Translations under genes and position numbers: made by a program
The notes under the pieces: model-generated
Database searches by the model: none
What the model was told of the DNA's origin: nothing
What the model saw: the letters and a program-made list of their open reading frames with translations, nothing else
Assembly (NCBI GenBank): GCA_900556745.1
Contig: USPU01000033.1
Location: forward strand, 1-8,951
Source: an uncultured Veillonellaceae bacterium
Lineage (GTDB): Bacteria > Bacillota > Negativicutes > Veillonellales > Negativicoccaceae
Reading direction: 5' to 3'
Length of the DNA: 8,951 bases
Shown: in pieces, positions 1-7,751 of the stretch
Layout of the letters: each line of letters opens with the position of its first letter
Position numbering within the stretch: position 1 is the stretch's first letter

Positions 1-1079
1 TCGTCTTCGCCGGCATTCGCACCGTCGATAACAATATGATTCTCGCGGGCGCGATTCCCGCCTGTATTTTAGCTCTGTCTGTCGATTACATCTTGGGTCG
101 GGTCGAACAACTCGTCACGCCGATCGCCACCCAGCTTTCGCCGACAACGGATCGTCAAGCGGTCATCGGCCGCCACCGTCGATCCAAAATTCTGATCGCG
201 TCGCTGGCGATTTTACTCGTGCTCGGCGGCGGCTACGCCGGCATCCGGCAAGCGTTCGCTCCGAAAGCGGATGTGGTCGTCGGCACGAAAGATTTCACCG
301 AAAATATCCTGATGGGTCACATGATGGCGGAAATCATTGAAGATCATACGGGTCTGAACGTAGAACGACGCATCAATTTAGGCGGCACCAATGTCGCGTT
401 TGAAGCGCTCAAGAGCAAAGAAATCGATCTTTATCTTGATTACACGGGCACGGTCTACGTTTCGCTTTTGAAAAACGAACCGATCAGCGACATGCAGCGG
501 GTGTATGACGAAGGTAAAGCGGGACTGGCGCCGCTTTCCATCACCATGCTGCCGCAATACGCCTTCAATAACACGTACGCGCTCGCCGTGCGTCCGGATT
601 TCGCGGCCGCGCATAACCTGGAAACGATCAGTGATCTGCGCGCCGTCGCGTCGAATATGAATGTCGGCACGACCTTTGAATTTAAAAACCGTCCCGACGG
701 TTTGGACGGCATGACACAAATGTACGGTCTGTCATTCGCTAACGCGCTCGGCATCGACAGCTCCTCGCGTTACATCGCCATTAACAACGATGAAGTCCAG
801 GCGATCGACGCGTTCATGACCGACGGTCTTTTGAAGAAATTCAACCTGAAAGTACTGGAAGACGATCGGCATTACTTCCCGCCGTACTACGCGACGCCGC
901 TTCTGCGTACGGAAGTCGCCGAAGAACATCCGGAAGTGGTGGACGCGCTGAATGAACTCGCGCCGCTCCTGACGGATGAAGTCATGCGTGAATTGAATTA
1001 TAAAGTGGACGAAGAACGTCAGGATCCGGAAAAAGTGGCTCATGAGTTCCTCGCTTCACAAAACTTGTTGAAAAAGTAA
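1..1079 (+). CDS. Fused OpuB/OpuC-type ABC permease and substrate-binding protein, copy 1 (5'-partial)
   Basis: The gene is open at the window start. The reading frame runs from base 3 and shows 358 residues, so an ATG at 36 is internal and not the true start. The first ~30 residues are the end of the permease domain and match copy 2 residue for residue (VFAGIRTVDNNM, then ILAGAIPAC). A basic linker (GRHRRSK) and a hydrophobic helix (ILIASLAILLVLGGGY) follow; the helix would carry the binding domain to the outer face of the membrane. The binding domain begins near DVVVGTKDFTE and carries Opu-family hallmarks: LGGTNVAFEAL, DLYLDYTGTVY, PQYAFNNTYAL, and DDRHYFPPYYATPLLR near its end. The family imports quaternary-ammonium osmolytes or, in EgtUBC members, ergothioneine; the substrate cannot be fixed here. 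No ATPase subunit is visible; it may precede this gene. A terminator follows directly. About two thirds of binding-domain residues appear to match copy 2 by eye. Confidence 0.93.
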   Translation, partial: VFAGIRTVDNNMILAGAIPACILALSVDYILGRVEQLVTPIATQLSPTTDRQAVIGRHRRSKILIASLAILLVLGGGYAGIRQAFAPKADVVVGTKDFTENILMGHMMAEIIEDHTGLNVERRINLGGTNVAFEALKSKEIDLYLDYTGTVYVSLLKNEPISDMQRVYDEGKAGLAPLSITMLPQYAFNNTYALAVRPDFAAAHNLETISDLRAVASNMNVGTTFEFKNRPDGLDGMTQMYGLSFANALGIDSSSRYIAINNDEVQAIDAFMTDGLLKKFNLKVLEDDRHYFPPYYATPLLRTEVAEEHPEVVDALNELAPLLTDEVMRELNYKVDEERQDPEKVAHEFLASQNLLKK

Positions 1080-1086
1080 ACGCCAA

Positions 1087-1114
1087 TAAAAAAGCTCCCG
1101 CGGGAGCTTTTTTA
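1087..1114 (+). terminator. Rho-independent terminator after transporter copy 1
   Basis: An almost perfect palindrome starts eight bases after the stop codon. The GC core AGCTCC-CGCG-GGAGCT is flanked by an A-run on the left and a T-run on the right. It should end the transcript of copy 1, which means copy 2 needs its own promoter. The A/T flanks make it potentially active in both directions, but no gene approaches from the other side. Confidence 0.9.
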
Positions 1115-1185
1115 TTGTGTGAAAACAAAAGATTTCATGTCATTGTCGCCAAAACAACTTTTCGGAGAGCAAATTTATGCGTGTT

Positions 1186-1214
1186 CCGTTTTTTTATAAA
1201 CGGCGTGCTATACT
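1186..1214 (+). promoter_or_regulatory. Extended -10 promoter with overlapping dyad, upstream of transporter copy 2
   Basis: TGCTATACT at 1206-1214 is an extended -10 element (TG-N-TATACT). No good -35 hexamer sits 16-18 bases upstream (CCGTTT at 17), which is typical of promoters that rely on the extended -10. The stretch 1186-1203 is a dyad, CCGTTT-N6-AAACGG, covering the -35 position and most of the spacer, where a dimeric regulator could bind. Transcription would start near 1220 and leave a leader of about 150 nt. The -10 is seen directly; the operator role of the dyad is inferred. Confidence 0.6.
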
Positions 1215-1220
1215 GTGTTC

Positions 1221-1373
1221 AACATACGCGCCGTGTTCTCGCGAATGCCCGTTCGGAAAACAAAAATCCGCCTCGGCGAGAATAATGCGGCGATCGCGTC
1301 CGAAAAACGCTCTGTCTGATAGCGCCATCAGCGCGCATCAATACTTGCATAAAGACGGTAAGGAGATGCCGAC
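1221..1373 (+). other. Structured 5' leader of transporter copy 2 (candidate cis-regulatory RNA)
   Basis: The stretch between the predicted start of transcription and the copy 2 ATG shows nested pairing. TTCTCGC at 1236-1242 pairs perfectly with GCGAGAA at 1276-1282; inside it CGGA at 1254-1257 can pair with TCCG at 1267-1270 across an A-rich loop. A small GCGC-CATCA-GCGC hairpin lies at about 1322-1334. The leader ends with a strong ribosome binding site, AAGGAG at 1360-1365, eight bases before the ATG. I see no terminator-like hairpin with a U-run in it, and it does not resemble a riboswitch class that I can name. An open frame of 66 codons crosses it (1177-1377) but reads as low-complexity basic sequence and is not called. 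Confidence 0.35.
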
Positions 1374-2957
1374 ATGAATCCTTTTCTGAATTACATCGCC
1401 AACGCTTGGCCGCATATCATGGAGCTTCTGTGGGAGCACATCGAGCTGACCGTGATCGCCGTCAGCATTTCGATTTTGATCGGTGTGCCGCTGGGTATTC
1501 TGATCGCGAAACGTCGCCCTTTACAAGCGCCGGTATTGCAGACGGCGAACATCATGCAGGCGATTCCGAGCATGGCGCTGTTGGGCTTCGCGATTCCCTT
1601 CTTCGGAATCGGTCGCGTGCCGGCGGTACTCGTCGTCATTATTTATTCCCTCTTGCCCATTATCAAAAATACGTACACGGGGCTGACGCAAATTTCTCCC
1701 GGCACCAAGGAAGTCGCTGTCGGGATCGGTCTTTCTCCTTGGCAAGTGCTGCGCAAAGTGGAATTTCCGCTGGCGCTGCCGGTCATCATGGCCGGAATCC
1801 GTATCAGCGGCGTCACCTCGGTCGGTTTGATGACGATCGCGGCCTTCATCGGCGCGGGCGGCTTGGGTGATCTCGTCTTCGCCGGCATTCGCACCGTCGA
1901 TAACAATATGATTCTCGCGGGCGCGATCCCCGCCTGCTTGCTGGCGCTCGCCGTGGACTACCTGCTCGGTCTCGTGGAAGAACTCGTTACGCCGATGGCG
2001 ACCCTGATTACGCCGGAACATACGCGCGCGATGATCAAAAAAGAACGCCGCCGCGCCAAATGGCTGATCGGTCTCGTCACCGCGCTCCTCATCATCGGCG
2101 CGGGAACCACCGTCTGGCGCAATTACGCCGAAACGCAAAGCGATATTATCGTCGGCTCGAAAGATTTCACGGAAGGCGTTATCATGGCGCATCTGATGGC
2201 CGATATGATCGAAGACCGTACCGATCTGCGCGTCACCCGCCACACGAACCTCGGCGGCACGCAGGTCGCCTATGAAGCGCTGAAAACGGGCAACATCGAT
2301 CTCTACATGGATTACACCGGCACCGTCTACGTTTCCATATTGCGCCACGAGCCTCTGACCGATGTCGATGAAGTATATCGCCGCAGTCGCGATGAACTCA
2401 CGGCCATGGGAATCATGATGCTCCCGCAATACGGCTTCGACAATACGTACGCTCTCGCCGTCCGTCAAGACACCGCCGAGCGATACCGCTTGCAAACAAT
2501 GAGCGATTTGATCGCCGCGGCGCCGCATTTGGTCGTCGGCTCCACGTTCGAATTTACCAATCGCAAAGACGGCCTCCCCGGTCTGACCTCTTACTACGGC
2601 ATGAATTTCGCGGGCACGACCGGACTGGACGGCTCGTCGCGCTACATCGCCCTGCTCAACGACGACGTGCAGGTCGTCAACGCGTATACCACCGACGGCT
2701 TGCTGCGGAAATTCAACTTGGTCATGCTCGCCGATGATCGGCATTACTTCCCGCCGTACTTCGCGACCCCGCTCTTGCGTACGGACGCCGCGGAAAAGCA
2801 TCCGGAAGTCATCGCCGCTTTGAATGAACTCGGATCGCACATCAATAACAAAGTCGCGCAGGACTTGAACTACAAGGTCGACGAAGAACAACAGGATCCG
2901 GCGAAAGTCGCGCGCGAATTTCTAAAGCGCGAAGGACTGCTGCATAAATTGAAATAA
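1374..2957 (+). CDS. Fused OpuB/OpuC-type ABC permease and substrate-binding protein, copy 2
   Basis: This 527-residue protein is complete. The start is set by AAGGAG eight bases upstream and by the family-typical N-terminus. Residues 1-~205 form the permease: hydrophobic segments near 18-42, 64-96, 133-160 and 178-200, with the ATPase-contacting EAA-type loop at about 110-135 (GLSPWQVLRKVEFPLALP) and the conserved AAFIGAGGLGDLVFAG stretch. A basic linker is followed by an extra helix at ~228-246, and the binding domain starts near 256 (DIIVGSKDFTE). It carries LGGTQVAYEAL, DLYMDYTGTVY, PQYGFDNTYAL and DDRHYFPPYFATPLLR, matching OpuBC/OpuCC-like binding proteins. The protein should sit in the cytoplasmic membrane with the binding domain outside, importing betaine, choline or carnitine-like solutes. 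The same fused layout occurs in ergothioneine transporters (EgtUBC) and in the Listeria BilE system, so substrate is open. It is flanked by its own promoter and terminator; the ATPase must come from elsewhere, perhaps shared with copy 1. Confidence 0.95.
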   Translation: MNPFLNYIANAWPHIMELLWEHIELTVIAVSISILIGVPLGILIAKRRPLQAPVLQTANIMQAIPSMALLGFAIPFFGIGRVPAVLVVIIYSLLPIIKNTYTGLTQISPGTKEVAVGIGLSPWQVLRKVEFPLALPVIMAGIRISGVTSVGLMTIAAFIGAGGLGDLVFAGIRTVDNNMILAGAIPACLLALAVDYLLGLVEELVTPMATLITPEHTRAMIKKERRRAKWLIGLVTALLIIGAGTTVWRNYAETQSDIIVGSKDFTEGVIMAHLMADMIEDRTDLRVTRHTNLGGTQVAYEALKTGNIDLYMDYTGTVYVSILRHEPLTDVDEVYRRSRDELTAMGIMMLPQYGFDNTYALAVRQDTAERYRLQTMSDLIAAAPHLVVGSTFEFTNRKDGLPGLTSYYGMNFAGTTGLDGSSRYIALLNDDVQVVNAYTTDGLLRKFNLVMLADDRHYFPPYFATPLLRTDAAEKHPEVIAALNELGSHINNKVAQDLNYKVDEEQQDPAKVAREFLKREGLLHKLK

Positions 2958-2959
2958 AT

Positions 2960-2989
2960 AAAAAAGACACCAGACACGGTGTCTTTTTT
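2960..2989 (+). terminator. Bidirectional rho-independent terminator between copy 2 and the mscS-type gene
   Basis: The stem GACACC/GGTGTC (2966-2971 with 2978-2983) has a six-base loop, six A on the left and six T on the right. Read from either strand it gives a hairpin followed by a U-run. It therefore fits as the end of transporter copy 2 on the + strand and of the convergent mechanosensitive-channel gene, which stops at 3044, on the - strand. Confidence 0.9.
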
Positions 2990-3043
2990 ATTTCATGATA
3001 TATTTCGCAACGCTCATCGTCTGCGCGAGCGCGCCGCGAACAT

Positions 3044-4003
3044 TTATTCCGCTTTGCCTTGCTCCGGCAGCACGCCCGCCAGAGGCGGCGCGTCTTCCGC
3101 CTTTTCCAATACCAGCACGCGGTGCGGGAACGGAATATCAATGCCGTTCGCATCAAAAGCCTCTTTGATCGATTGCATTAAGCGATGATACGTCGTCCAA
3201 TATTCCAACGAGTCCACTTCGGGGCGCATATACACGCGCACGCTGTTATCGGCGAATTCACGCACGCCGATCAGCATATCATCCGCATTCAGAACGCCGC
3301 CGTCACGCTTGACGACATCTTTCAAAACGCTGACGACCTGATCCAAGTCGGAGCTGTACGCCACATCGATCAAAAGCTCCATGCAACGCGTCGGATACGT
3401 GGAATAATTGACGATCGCATTCGAGATCATCATCGCGTTCGGCACGACGGTTTCCTCGCGACCGATCGTGCGCAAGTGCGTATTCATCAACGTAATCTGC
3501 GTCACGGTCCCTTCCGCGCTGCTGACCCGCACGTAATTTCCGATCCGAAACGGTCGAAAAACCAGGATCAGAATGCCGGCCGCCATGTTGCTGATATTGT
3601 CCTTCAAAGCCAAGCCGACGCCTAAACCGACACCGCCCAAAGCCATGACAAACGAATCTGTCGGCACGCCGATTTTGTTCAGCGCCGCCAACGCGACCAG
3701 GATTAGAATGAAAAAATATAAGCCCTGCGTCACGAAGTCGACTACCAGCTGATCCAGGCGGGAGCGTTTCATCACCCGCGCCAAACTGTCACGCAGAAAA
3801 CGGGCGATGTAGTAGCCGATCACGAAGATCAGAATCGCCATCAGAAAATCGACCAGGTGCGTCAAAAGAAAATCCCATGCGTTGGCGGTCCATTGCGTGG
3901 CCGTGTCGACCTGCTCGGTGACCTCGTTGCTGACGCTCGTAGCCGCCTTGCCCACCTTATCTTGTACATTATTGGCCAAATCGGCCGATGTTTTTGTCTC
4001 CAT
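3044..4003 (-). CDS. mscS: MscS-type small-conductance mechanosensitive channel
   Basis: The 319-residue protein has the three-helix MscS layout. A polar N-terminal stretch (1-~42) is followed by TM1 (~48-68, FLMAILIFVIGYYIARFL), TM2 (~88-110) and the pore-lining TM3 (~117-150), which has the Gly/Ala-packed GGVGLGVGLALKDN motif and then SNMAAGILILVFRPF. The cytoplasmic beta and alpha/beta domains follow, with VPNAMMISNAIVNYS and the near-terminal FDANGIDIPFPHRV, both close to E. coli MscS. Such channels open under membrane tension and release solutes after an osmotic downshift. The TM3 kink position, Gly113 in E. coli MscS, is Asp here (K134-D135-N136). The protein is about 30 residues longer than E. 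coli MscS, mainly at the N-terminus. A weak GGGTAGG-like ribosome site precedes the ATG. The gene lies 60 nt after cobN on the same strand with no visible terminator or promoter between, so co-transcription is likely. Confidence 0.93.
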   Translation of the reverse strand: METKTSADLANNVQDKVGKAATSVSNEVTEQVDTATQWTANAWDFLLTHLVDFLMAILIFVIGYYIARFLRDSLARVMKRSRLDQLVVDFVTQGLYFFILILVALAALNKIGVPTDSFVMALGGVGLGVGLALKDNISNMAAGILILVFRPFRIGNYVRVSSAEGTVTQITLMNTHLRTIGREETVVPNAMMISNAIVNYSTYPTRCMELLIDVAYSSDLDQVVSVLKDVVKRDGGVLNADDMLIGVREFADNSVRVYMRPEVDSLEYWTTYHRLMQSIKEAFDANGIDIPFPHRVLVLEKAEDAPPLAGVLPEQGKAE

Positions 4004-4063
4004 AATACCTACCCATCATGTATTGTCTGCCTTCAAGCAAGCATCGTTTTCTTTTTCCAAGGA

Positions 4064-7000
4064 TCATTCGCTGCGTTCTTCCAAATCGCCTTCCGTCGCA
4101 AGGTAAATGTCGCGCAGTTCGGCGAGCATTTCGTCCGGCACGTTCCACATGCCGCGTTGTCGCGCTTCGAGCATCGTCTCACTGATTTCGTGCAGCGCCC
4201 AGGGATTGACTTTTTGCATCCATTCCCGCACTTCGGGATCGAGCACGTAGGATTCGGTGATGCGATTGTAAAGCGCGTCATTCATAACGCCCGACGTCGC
4301 GTCCCAGCTGTAGGAAAGCATCGCTCGCTTGGCAAGTTCCAGCGCGCCTTTATAACCGTGCTGCATCATGCCTTTGATATATTTCGGGTTAAGCGCTTCG
4401 GACTGCACGACACGTTGGAATTCTTCGGCGAGCGTGCGCACCTGCACCCGGCTGCGCTGCGAGCTGTCGCCGACGTAGGACCGCGGCGCTTTCCCGCCCA
4501 AAGCGCGGCTGGCCGCCACCATGCCGCCATGGTACGCGTTGAAATCGTCCGAACTCATCAGGTTCAGATCGCTCGTGTCTTCGTTTTTCACGGTGACGTC
4601 AAGCGTTTTAAGACGTTGCGCGAAGGCTTCTTTCGACGCGTGCGCCGCGCCGTTTTCATCGTAAGCGTAGCCGCCCCATGCCAAGTACGCGTCGGCGAGA
4701 TCGGATTCATTTTCCCAATTTTTTTCGTCCAACACATTGCCGACACCGGCGCCGTACGCGCCGGGCGGGCAACCGAAGACGCGGTACCGCGCCTCTTTGA
4801 GCGCCGCCGCGGGATCGGTTCCCGCCGCCGCCAATTCCGCCGCGTCCGCTTCGATATGTTTTTTAACAAAATTGATATTCGTCGGTTCGTCCAGATCCGC
4901 GACCAGCGCGACCGCCTGATTAATGAGCGCGACCGCCTGCGGCAACGAATCGCGCACCAAGCCGCTGATGCGCGCAGTCACATCGATACGCGGACGGCCG
5001 AGTTCGTTAAGCGGAAGCACTTCGAGCCGTTCCACGCGTCCCGTTTCCGCCCGCCAAACCGGTTTAACCCCGAGTAAATATAAAATTTCCGCGATACATT
5101 GCCCGTTGCTGCGCAAGTTCGGTCCGGCCCAAACGATGATGCCGACCTGTTCGGGATACTTGCCTTCTTCCGCCACGTATTGTTCCAAGAGCGCGTCGCC
5201 CAGCGCCGTGCCTAATTTCCACGCTGTCGCCGAAGGCATTTTCGTCGGATCGATGCCGTAGAAATTGCGTCCGGTCGGCAGCACTTCCAAATTGCCCGAC
5301 GCGGCCGAGCCGCCCGGACCCGCCGGCACCATCACGCCGGACAGCGCGTCGACAAGATTTGTCAACTCCTGACCGACGCCTCGAATTTTCGGCAAAATCG
5401 ATTCGGTGATCAACGCCAGCACCGCGTCCAACGCGGGCGATTGCGGCGTATCCGCGACGAGATCCTGCCAAGTATCCGCCTGCCAGTCACGCGCGGCAAG
5501 CGCCTGTAAAAGCTCTTCCGCTTTACGATCGACGTCGCGTTTTTGCGCGAGCTCTTCCGGCGTGGCGAGCGCTTTTTGCGCGATGTCCGCGTAGGGAACG
5601 GCGAGCGCCTCCGCGAGCGCGTCAACGAGCGACGGCACATCGCCGTGCGCCACCGCGACGAGTTTACGCACGAGCGCGTATAATTCATCCCCCGTCGGCA
5701 CTTCTCCCAGAACATGCAGACCGGTATGCGTTTCACTGCTTTCCATATCGTCCAGGAAATTGTGTACTTTAAGCATGTACTCTTCCTGAGTTTCCGCCGT
5801 CGGTGTGCCGAACATTTCGGTCATACCCAGTTTTTCCACCAAGGCCGCGATGTCCGCGACCACGCTTGCCGTGTGTTTCGGTTCATAGATTTTGTAATGC
5901 CGATACTCATCCAAAAGCGGCGCCAGCGCTTCCCAGTCGCCGTACAGACCGCCTTGCGCCGTCGGCGCCGGCAGGTAGCCGATCAACGCCGCCTGACCGC
6001 GTCGTTTGGCCTGAATGCCTTCGCCGATAATCGTCGTTAAATAGGGATAAATATTCGGCATGTCGTCCATCGTAATTTGCGAGTAACATTCATCCGACAG
6101 GCCCATTTGTTTGCCGGGCAGCCATTCTTGCGAGCCGTGCGTGCCGAGGTGAACGAACGCATCCGCGCCGAACACGTCGCGCAAGTAATGGTAGTACGCC
6201 AGGTAATGATGCGTCGGCGCAAGCGTCGGGCTGTGAATGATCGCCGACGGATCTTCACCGAAGCCGCGCGGCGGTTGCAAAGCGATGTAAATATTGCCGC
6301 GCCGTAAGCCCGGCAACAAAAGTTCTTCGTCATTGTTGACAAAGGCGTCGCCCGGCGCGTTCCCCCATGTCTCATTCATCTTTTGGACAACGCTTGCAGG
6401 CAATGTTTTTTCATATTTAATCACATCGCTGCCCGCGATTTTCGTCGCGTCGCGTTGCATCGTTTCGCTCAGGTAACGACGGTCATTGGTCATGTGCGCG
6501 AGCACTTCTTCCCAAAGCTCCGCCGCCGTGTCCGGCAGCGCGCCGACATCGTAACCGTCTTTTTGCATGGCCTGCAAAAAGCGGAACAAACTCGCCCCCG
6601 AGTCGAGATCCGCCGCGCAGCCGATATTGGTATTATTCGCGGGATAATTGTGCAGAACGATCGCCACTTTTTTCGCCGCGTTCGGTTTGTGCCGCAGCGT
6701 CGCCCAGCGTTTCGCCTTGCGTACCAAAAGTTCCAAACCGTACGCACAGGGTTCGCGTTGCGACTCGCCGCCCGGTTCGACCTCGCGATGCGACGCGACC
6801 GGCCCGTGCAAGATGCCGTCCGTTTCAATCATGGCCACCGTCGCCGAGATTTCCGTCGGCGTGAGGCCGGCGGGATTGGCGCGCCAAGTCGCCTCATCCT
6901 GTTTGGAATGGTACGCCTGCAATGTCGGCACGCCGAGTTTTTCCAAAAACTTCGGATCGTTCGCGCGCCCCAGTCGCAACGACATGCGATGGTTATTGAT

Positions 7001-7726
7001 GACGACATCGGGCACGACCTTGCCGTCGGCGTCGTAAAAATATTCCTGCACGCAGGTTTCAAGCGTCCGTTCCTGACTTGCGCCGCTGCCCCAATGCGTG
7101 AAAAGCGGCAATGCGTTCATGCCGGCGCATTCAATTTCCGCGATCAGCGCATTGTAAAAGCGCAAGTTGCCCCAAAGCCAATCATCGCGCAAGAAGAAAA
7201 ATCCGACTGTGTATTTATCCGGATCGAGATGCGCCGCGGCGAATTCCGCAAGCGTTCCGTACGGTTCTTCACCGGGATAGTATAATCCGTCCGTGCGCAG
7301 TTGTTGCGGTTCCGCCGTCGCTCCTTTGCCGATATGCAAAATAGTGTTCGCGAGATAGCGCCACAGGTTTTCGATATTGCGCAAACCGCTGTACGCCAAA
7401 TACCGCGTTATCCGTTCGATCGTTTCCGGTTCTACGCCGTGCGGGCGAGCAGGATTCGCTCCGTGCGCCAGCACCAGGTACGGCACATCGGGATATTCAT
7501 TCAACGCGTTCAGCGTTTCTTCCTCCAGCGTCTGACCGCCCATGAAGGACATCACGACCAGCGCCGCATCCTGAAATGATGGCGGCGTGAAATCGGTCGC
7601 GTCACCGTTTTTGACCCGAATAACCTCGGCCGGAATCGTTTCATTTTTTTCGCGCAACGAGCGCAATGCCCGCGCGACATGGTCAGCCTGACTGTCAATA
7701 TTGGTCAGCCAATAGACTCGTTTCAT
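4064..7726 (-). CDS. cobN: CobN-type cobaltochelatase large subunit (CobN/BchH magnesium-chelatase family)
   Basis: This 1220-residue protein is full length for the CobN family. The start is supported by AAAGGA about seven bases upstream. Recognisable blocks are NTNIGCAADLDSG near 365-380, the family signature HLGTHGSQEWLPGK at 526-539, LPTGRNFYGIDP at 816-827, then IAEILYLLGVKPVW from 878 and the LGRPRIDVTARISGL block at ~905-925. In the aerobic cobalamin pathway CobN is the porphyrin-like-ring-binding subunit that inserts Co2+ into hydrogenobyrinate a,c-diamide using an ATPase pair (CobS/CobT or ChlI/ChlD-like). Neither partner nor any other cobalamin gene is in the window, so the true metal and tetrapyrrole substrate are inferred only from the family. 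It is preceded by a small membrane-protein gene (25-nt gap) and followed by the MscS-type gene (60-nt gap), both on the same strand. I see no frameshift or truncation. BchH/ChlH is less likely because the motifs read as CobN and no bacteriochlorophyll genes are near. Confidence 0.93.
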   Translation of the reverse strand: MKRVYWLTNIDSQADHVARALRSLREKNETIPAEVIRVKNGDATDFTPPSFQDAALVVMSFMGGQTLEEETLNALNEYPDVPYLVLAHGANPARPHGVEPETIERITRYLAYSGLRNIENLWRYLANTILHIGKGATAEPQQLRTDGLYYPGEEPYGTLAEFAAAHLDPDKYTVGFFFLRDDWLWGNLRFYNALIAEIECAGMNALPLFTHWGSGASQERTLETCVQEYFYDADGKVVPDVVINNHRMSLRLGRANDPKFLEKLGVPTLQAYHSKQDEATWRANPAGLTPTEISATVAMIETDGILHGPVASHREVEPGGESQREPCAYGLELLVRKAKRWATLRHKPNAAKKVAIVLHNYPANNTNIGCAADLDSGASLFRFLQAMQKDGYDVGALPDTAAELWEEVLAHMTNDRRYLSETMQRDATKIAGSDVIKYEKTLPASVVQKMNETWGNAPGDAFVNNDEELLLPGLRRGNIYIALQPPRGFGEDPSAIIHSPTLAPTHHYLAYYHYLRDVFGADAFVHLGTHGSQEWLPGKQMGLSDECYSQITMDDMPNIYPYLTTIIGEGIQAKRRGQAALIGYLPAPTAQGGLYGDWEALAPLLDEYRHYKIYEPKHTASVVADIAALVEKLGMTEMFGTPTAETQEEYMLKVHNFLDDMESSETHTGLHVLGEVPTGDELYALVRKLVAVAHGDVPSLVDALAEALAVPYADIAQKALATPEELAQKRDVDRKAEELLQALAARDWQADTWQDLVADTPQSPALDAVLALITESILPKIRGVGQELTNLVDALSGVMVPAGPGGSAASGNLEVLPTGRNFYGIDPTKMPSATAWKLGTALGDALLEQYVAEEGKYPEQVGIIVWAGPNLRSNGQCIAEILYLLGVKPVWRAETGRVERLEVLPLNELGRPRIDVTARISGLVRDSLPQAVALINQAVALVADLDEPTNINFVKKHIEADAAELAAAGTDPAAALKEARYRVFGCPPGAYGAGVGNVLDEKNWENESDLADAYLAWGGYAYDENGAAHASKEAFAQRLKTLDVTVKNEDTSDLNLMSSDDFNAYHGGMVAASRALGGKAPRSYVGDSSQRSRVQVRTLAEEFQRVVQSEALNPKYIKGMMQHGYKGALELAKRAMLSYSWDATSGVMNDALYNRITESYVLDPEVREWMQKVNPWALHEISETMLEARQRGMWNVPDEMLAELRDIYLATEGDLEERSE

Positions 7727-7751
7727 AATTTTTCCTTTGTATTTCTAGCCG

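Noticed and set aside
36..1079. ATG at base 36 as the start of transporter copy 1
   Set aside because: The frame is open to the window edge and the residues before it match the permease of copy 2, so this methionine is internal.
1177..1377. 66-codon open frame with GGAGAG seven bases upstream and an ATGA overlap with the copy 2 start
   Set aside because: Its start lies upstream of the predicted transcription start, the -10 element lies inside it, and the residue content (Arg/Ser/Cys-rich, no domain pattern) looks non-coding.
1521..2891. 456-codon open frame on the - strand
   Set aside because: It is antisense to transporter copy 2, is Arg/Asp/His-rich like a codon-bias shadow, and matches no family.
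4004..4063. Possible separate promoter or terminator between cobN and the mscS-type gene
   Set aside because: I found no hairpin with a U-run and no -35/-10 pair with acceptable spacing on the - strand.
3857..5077. 406-codon open frame on the + strand
   Set aside because: It is antisense to the mscS-type and cobN genes and has the Arg/Phe/His-rich composition of a shadow frame.
6383..7285. 300-codon open frame on the + strand
   Set aside because: It lies wholly antisense to cobN and reads as an Arg/Phe-rich shadow with no recognisable motif.
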